Below, piece by piece: positions 17,300-21,574 of a stretch of 21,574 bases of DNA. The notes beneath the pieces were generated by a model. That model had not been told where the DNA came from. It did not search any database and saw only the letters and a list, made by a program, of their open reading frames with translations. Origin of the DNA: a virus; the IMG/VR virus record IMGVR_UViG_3300017738_000046, positions 1 to 21,574 of that record; one strand, given 5' to 3'. A program made the translations under genes and the position numbers. Numbering within the stretch: the first letter of the stretch is position 1; the number at the start of each line of letters is the position of its first letter.

Positions 17300-18046
17300 A
17301 TGGGAGTAGTAACAGCAATAGCAGCAGGTGCAGGGCTTATAGCTAGTGGTAGGGCATCAAAAAAAGCAGAAAGAGCAGCAAATAAAGCAGGGCGTAGGGC
17401 TCAGAAAGAAACCGATAGATTAAACGCTAAATTACAACAATTAGAAAGAAATAGACAAGAAGTTATTAATCCTTATGAAAGTGTAACAGATCTTTCTGGA
17501 ATGATTAGTGATACTTCTAATTTATTATCTAATCCATATGCTAGTTTAGGTGTGTCTACTGCTGCGGCTGAAGTTCAAGCAGAAGAAGCTGATATAGCTT
17601 TAGCAAATACATTAGATTTATTAGCATCTACAGGTGCATCAGCAGGTGGTGCAACAGCTTTAGCACAGGCGGCTTTATCTAGTAAAAGAGGTATTTCTAC
17701 TAGCATACAACAACAAGAAGCAGCTAACGCACAATTAAGGGCTCAAGGTGAATCTAATTTACAAGCAATGAAACAAGCTGAGGCTATTAGAGTTCAGGGT
17801 GCTAAATTAGGTGAAGCTAAAAGACAACAAGAAGTAGACGTTGCTGGAAAAGAATTTGTGTTTGGACAACAAGAACAAAGAGAAACTGCAGCTTTAAATA
17901 GAACAGCAGCTCAACTTCAAGGGGCTAAACAACGACAAGTTCAAGCTGATTCAGATAAAGTTGGTGTTTTAGGAGCTAGAGCAAGTAGCATAGGTAATAT
18001 AACTGGTTCAGTTATAGGTGCAATTGGAGCTGGAGGAGGAGGATAA
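17300..18046 (+). CDS. Probable internal virion protein, helical (T7 gp14-like in style)
   Basis: A 248-aa Ala/Gln-rich, almost wholly helical protein. It opens with a small hydrophobic Gly/Ala segment (GVVTAIAAGAGLIAS, residues 2-16) that could insert in a membrane. A basic helix (ASKKAERAANKAGRRAQKET) and a coiled-coil-like stretch to about 56 follow. After a short linker (NPYESVTDLSGMI) comes another helical region rich in Ala/Gln to about 215, and a Gly-rich hydrophobic end (GSVIGAIGAGGGG). This composition and the place after the tail genes are typical of small internal virion or ejection proteins that help form the DNA conduit through the cell envelope, as T7 gp14 does. No homology to gp14 itself is claimed. 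The start is one base after the GNAT stop, without a Shine-Dalgarno. Confidence 0.6.
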   Translation: MGVVTAIAAGAGLIASGRASKKAERAANKAGRRAQKETDRLNAKLQQLERNRQEVINPYESVTDLSGMISDTSNLLSNPYASLGVSTAAAEVQAEEADIALANTLDLLASTGASAGGATALAQAALSSKRGISTSIQQQEAANAQLRAQGESNLQAMKQAEAIRVQGAKLGEAKRQQEVDVAGKEFVFGQQEQRETAALNRTAAQLQGAKQRQVQADSDKVGVLGARASSIGNITGSVIGAIGAGGGG

Positions 18047-18072
18047 GCATAATATTAAAAAATAAATAAAAA

Positions 18073-19632
18073 ATGGCAAAAGGATTTTCAGGAGGCACCA
18101 ATTATGGTGTTGGTCAAGGTGCTTATTACGAAGGGCTTGACGCAAAAGTTGTAGACACTAGGTCGGGTGCTATGTGGCGTGACGCTATAACAAGTATTGG
18201 TGAAGCTACTAGTAATGTTATAGATAAACAGGCTGAAAATATTTCAAGGAAAAGAAAAAGAGCGCAAGAGTTAATGGATAGAACTATGAAATATACATTA
18301 GAAGAAACAGCTAGAGTATATGATAATCTTCAAAAACAAGGAGTAAACAATCCTAGTATATATGCTAATGTTGATAAATTATTACCTGATAGATTTACTT
18401 ATTTTCGTCAAGCCGCTGACGCTGACACGCCTGAAGAACAAAAAGCAGCTTTAGATAACTTAGCTAAAACTACAAAACAATTAACTAGTTTATCTTCATT
18501 AATATCTCAAGGGACTGAATCTACTGATTTATTTAATAAAGATGTACAAAGCGGTAATTTATTAGGCCAAGGAACTCTTAATTTATCTGGAGAAAAAAAT
18601 ACTCAATGGGCTAAAATGATGAATATAAGAAGTGGCTATAATGAAGGAACAGAAGAGTGGGGAATTGATGAAGATGGAGAGTGGACAGTAACTTATAATG
18701 GCCCTGAACTTGATGGTCCTGTTACAGAAAAAGCAGCTTTGTTTTTTGGATATGATCCTGGAACTATACCCGAAGTAGATAAGTTTTTTACTGAACTTTA
18801 TCAAGAAATAGGTGCTACAAATAAAAATAATGAACCTACTGATAAGTTTTTAAATACCAGAAACGTTTTACAAGCTACTAATGATAAGAATTTTAGTCAA
18901 GTAGCATATAATGTTAAAATGGGTGCTTTAGCTACTGCAACTGCATCACAAATAGGTGCTTATGCAAAGTCAATAGCACATAGTTTACCAGACGCAGAAG
19001 CTGTTTGGGATAATGTTTTACCTGAAAGTATAAAAAGAGAAGTTGCTAAAACATATGGTGTAGAAGATTATGAAGATTTAAAACCTGGATCAGGTAGTGG
19101 ATATGGTCAATTAGATAAAATATCAGGTGAAATGCTTGTAAGAGCAACTCAACTTTATGGAGAAACACGTATGCCAAAACAACGATTAGGCGCTTTAGTT
19201 AAAAATGTTCAACCCCCAGCGGCATCTAAAGCAATGATTGATGAAATGAAAAGGACTCAAGACTGGCAAGTTTTTAAACAAGACTTTGATTTAAAAGCAA
19301 GCCAATTTGGTATTGGTGTAAATGAAGAAGGTGTTTATACGGGCGAAATAGATATTGATGCTGATAATTTTGCTGAAGCATTAAATACTATAGGTTTTAA
19401 AATTATTGGAGATAAAGAAAACAAAGGTACTGATAACAATTATTTTATAGGTCTTGAAGTAGAATCAGCTAATGGTAAAAAAGTAACAATAAGAGACGAA
19501 GAAAATGCGCAAGATTTTGTAGCTAAACTATTAAGATCTATGGGCGCAACATATGGTGAGGGTGCTGGACCAACTGGTGGATATCAATACAATAAAACAG
19601 CTAAAGATCTTTTATCTAAATATTCTAATTAA
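18073..19632 (+). CDS. Probable internal virion / cargo protein
   Basis: A 519-aa protein of no recognised family. It opens with a Gly/Tyr-rich segment (GFSGGTNYGVGQGAYYEGLD). A helical region from about 35 to 160 follows (WRDAITSIGEATSNVIDKQ, then RKRKRAQELMDRTM), including a basic cluster. A beta-containing middle near 190-225 has EEWGIDEDGEWTVTYNGPEL. The second half is mainly helical with acidic loops and ends in YGEGAGPTGGYQYNKTAKD. There is no signal peptide or transmembrane helix. The position between the small helical virion protein and a very large protein with a protease motif resembles the block of ejected or cargo proteins in podoviruses; this is inference from context. The start is preceded by an A-rich tract (AAAAAATAAATAAAAA) and no Shine-Dalgarno. 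The next gene begins 11 bases after its stop. Confidence 0.6.
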   Translation: MAKGFSGGTNYGVGQGAYYEGLDAKVVDTRSGAMWRDAITSIGEATSNVIDKQAENISRKRKRAQELMDRTMKYTLEETARVYDNLQKQGVNNPSIYANVDKLLPDRFTYFRQAADADTPEEQKAALDNLAKTTKQLTSLSSLISQGTESTDLFNKDVQSGNLLGQGTLNLSGEKNTQWAKMMNIRSGYNEGTEEWGIDEDGEWTVTYNGPELDGPVTEKAALFFGYDPGTIPEVDKFFTELYQEIGATNKNNEPTDKFLNTRNVLQATNDKNFSQVAYNVKMGALATATASQIGAYAKSIAHSLPDAEAVWDNVLPESIKREVAKTYGVEDYEDLKPGSGSGYGQLDKISGEMLVRATQLYGETRMPKQRLGALVKNVQPPAASKAMIDEMKRTQDWQVFKQDFDLKASQFGIGVNEEGVYTGEIDIDADNFAEALNTIGFKIIGDKENKGTDNNYFIGLEVESANGKKVTIRDEENAQDFVAKLLRSMGATYGEGAGPTGGYQYNKTAKDLLSKYSN

Positions 19633-19643
19633 AATTATATAAC

Positions 19644-21574
19644 ATGGAAGAATTAGAAGTCATAGTTCAACGTATGATGGACGCTGGTGAACCAGAGGAT
19701 AACATTAGAATGGTAATAGAGGAGTTTAATAAAGGTCAAGAGGTAAAGACATCGACCACAACTCCGGATGCGGTTGTGGAAGGAGTAGAGATAGCATCCC
19801 CCGCTCCTTCAAAATCTTTGGATACGAGTTCAGTTTCACAAAGATTACAAGATAATCCAGATGATGTTTCTGCTGTAATAACTTCTTTAAAAAATGCTTG
19901 GAATAAATCTAAAATGGAAGCTTCTAGGCTTGGTGAATTTTGGCAGTTAGGAGATAGTGATAATGAAACCACAGATATAGCATCATCTATGCTCGCTAAT
20001 GCTATATTTGGTTCTGATGAAATTGAAGAATATATTAAAAAATATGGTAAAGATAGTTTTGTTGCTGCGGGTTTAGGAAAAGAAGAATTATTAGAAAGTA
20101 TAAAAGGAAGAAAAAAACAAAAACAAGAAGATTCTTTAGATACTGAAACTTTAGAAGTTATAGAAAGTTTTAAAAATGGAGATATAATAAAAGGAGTAGG
20201 TGCTGTAGGGAGTGCTATTGTAGGAGCGTTAGGTTCAGCTGCTTATGGTATTGGAACGCTTGGCGCTGGATATTTTATGGACTTCGCGGCTGATAATTTT
20301 ATAGAATTTAATGAAGGTCTTGCAAAACGAAAAGGTGTTTCTTTAGAAGAATTAATATTAAATGATGAAGCTAATACTGTTACACCAACTAGTGTTGCTT
20401 ATTTTCAAGCTTTAGCAGAAACTTTTGGTCTAGTTAAAACTGTAAAAGCTTCTGGTGTTGGTAGAAATTTAAGTAAATATATTGCTGGAAAAGCAATGAA
20501 AAGTGCTACTGGAAAAGCTGTATCTAATTTAGTTGGAGCAGGTGTAGCAGAAGGTTCTACTGAAATATTTCAATATGGAGCCGAGCAATATAATAATAAG
20601 TTAGGAGAAACAGGAAATCAACTTGATGCAGGTAAAGAATTTTTTAATTCTATGTTTTCTCAGCAAGGGTTAGAGCAAGGTTTACAAGGGGCTTTTGGTG
20701 GGGCTGGATTAGCTTCTCCAAGTTTAATAAATACAAGTTTTAAAACTAGAACCCCAACAGACTATAATTCTATAAATAAAGACTTAGAAGAACTAAATGT
20801 TCTTAATAAAAAATATAATCTTTCAAGATCTAAAGTTGTAAAAGAAGGTATACAACAAGATATTGATAGAATTAAAAACAATATTAAAGAAAGAGTTGAA
20901 AAAAATAATGATATTGTAAATAATTTATCGCCTGAACAAATTAGAGAAATAGATAATTTAGGAGATTTAGCCGAGACACAAGTACAAAAAGTAAAAGAAT
21001 TAAATGATCAATTAGAAAGAGGAGATATAGATCAAAAACAATACACATCTGCTTTAAAAGGTTTTAATGCAACATACCAAGATGCTAAGAATAGAATACA
21101 AAAAATAGCTTTAGAAAAAGATATTAAATTTGCTAAAGAAGGTGCAGAAAAATTAGGTATAGAAGTACAAGTATTAGATACTGAAAATAATCCTGAAGAT
21201 CAAAAAATTATAGATGAAACTTTTGTAGATAAAAAAGGTAAAAAAGTAAGTGGTGTAGAAGGTGCATATAGTCCAAAAGATAATAAAATATATATAGACA
21301 AAGTAGAAGCTGCTAAAAAAGAAAAAGTAACAGTAGGTAGCCATGAATTATTACATGGTATATTAGCTAACGCCGCTAAAATAGATAATAAAATACTTGA
21401 AGACTTTAAAAAAGAACTATCAACTGATCAAATAAATATAATTAATAAAAAGCTTACAGACAACTACGATGCTAATTATATAAAAAATAATCCAGATGAA
21501 TTTATAACACAGTTTTCTGATGCAATAGCCGCTAATGAAATAAGTTTTAATGAAAATTTATTTACTAAACTAGG
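19644..21574 (+). CDS. Large virion-associated protein with zinc-metallopeptidase motif (3'-truncated)
   Basis: An open frame from the ATG at 19644 to the window edge, 643 residues so far, with no stop. It opens with a short helix pair (MEELEVIVQRMMDAGEPEDN), then a Thr/Pro/Ser linker (about 33-65). Next comes a helical region, a Gly/Ala-rich hydrophobic segment (about 179-216; AVGSAIVGALGSAAYGIG) and a second such region (about 285-370; AGVAEGSTEIFQYGAEQ and GLEQGLQGAFGGAGL). Such segments are common in large phage proteins ejected with DNA. A charged coiled-coil-like stretch covers about 372-500. From 502 the pattern fits a zincin: beta strand GAYSPKDNKIYID (about 540-552), then HELLH at 567-571 and a candidate third ligand E619 in NPDEFITQF. 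Together this suggests an injected polyvalent virion protein carrying a metallopeptidase, perhaps acting on peptidoglycan or host protein. The C-terminal rest is outside the window. Confidence 0.75.
   Translation, partial: MEELEVIVQRMMDAGEPEDNIRMVIEEFNKGQEVKTSTTTPDAVVEGVEIASPAPSKSLDTSSVSQRLQDNPDDVSAVITSLKNAWNKSKMEASRLGEFWQLGDSDNETTDIASSMLANAIFGSDEIEEYIKKYGKDSFVAAGLGKEELLESIKGRKKQKQEDSLDTETLEVIESFKNGDIIKGVGAVGSAIVGALGSAAYGIGTLGAGYFMDFAADNFIEFNEGLAKRKGVSLEELILNDEANTVTPTSVAYFQALAETFGLVKTVKASGVGRNLSKYIAGKAMKSATGKAVSNLVGAGVAEGSTEIFQYGAEQYNNKLGETGNQLDAGKEFFNSMFSQQGLEQGLQGAFGGAGLASPSLINTSFKTRTPTDYNSINKDLEELNVLNKKYNLSRSKVVKEGIQQDIDRIKNNIKERVEKNNDIVNNLSPEQIREIDNLGDLAETQVQKVKELNDQLERGDIDQKQYTSALKGFNATYQDAKNRIQKIALEKDIKFAKEGAEKLGIEVQVLDTENNPEDQKIIDETFVDKKGKKVSGVEGAYSPKDNKIYIDKVEAAKKEKVTVGSHELLHGILANAAKIDNKILEDFKKELSTDQINIINKKLTDNYDANYIKNNPDEFITQFSDAIAANEISFNENLFTKL

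Noticed and set aside
1-21574. Alternative genetic code (TAG or TGA reassigned), known in some crAss-like phages
   Set aside because: All genes are intact in the standard code, with no in-frame TAG or TGA and with full-length products; TAA-only stops fit low GC.

Overview
This window is the structural (virion morphogenesis) module of a tailed, podovirus-like bacteriophage. It probably belongs to, or lies near, the crAss-like phages (Crassvirales) and probably infects a Bacteroidota host such as a marine flavobacterium. The support is as follows. Gene order is terminase large subunit, portal, scaffold-like protein, major capsid protein, an unnamed conserved protein, two ring/adaptor-like proteins, a giant tail ('muzzle'-like) protein and internal virion proteins. 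There is no tape measure, sheath, tail-tube or baseplate gene after the capsid gene. DNA is AT-rich (about 30% GC in most stretches counted by hand), favouring TTA, AGA and ATA codons. None of the 12 starts visible in the window has a Shine-Dalgarno sequence, which is typical of Bacteroidota and their phages. Family assignments come from recalled resemblance and gene order, not from a search; the marine origin is the least certain part.

Layout. All 13 genes are on the + strand, tightly packed, and every one of the 12 visible stop codons is TAA. 2-1885 is the terminase (5' end outside the window). 1886-4300 is the portal, starting directly after the terminase stop. 4331-5587 is a scaffold-like protein and 5600-7057 the major capsid protein, followed by a strong hairpin. 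7133-7897 is a conserved protein of unknown role, followed by a second hairpin. 7955-8728 and 8732-9955 are the two ring/adaptor-like proteins. 9961-15378 (1805 aa) and 15412-16884 (490 aa) look like two parts of the tail muzzle/nozzle. 16891-17298 is a small GNAT-like acetyltransferase. 17300-18046, 18073-19632 and 19644 to the window end are probably internal (ejected) virion proteins; the last has a HELLH zinc-metallopeptidase motif and runs off the window.

How the genes work together: portal, scaffold and capsid protein build the procapsid; the terminase fills it with DNA; the ring proteins extend the portal channel; the giant muzzle proteins close it and form the short tail; and the internal proteins would be injected ahead of the DNA. 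No integrase, repressor, tRNA, CRISPR array or insertion sequence was seen. There is no gene-free stretch over 300 bases; the longest gap is 75 bases.

The points most worth following are an abrupt base-composition break inside the terminase gene at about 610, the metallopeptidase domain in the last protein, the GNAT gene with an atypical acetyl-CoA loop inside the tail module, and the two hairpins flanking the 254-aa gene.
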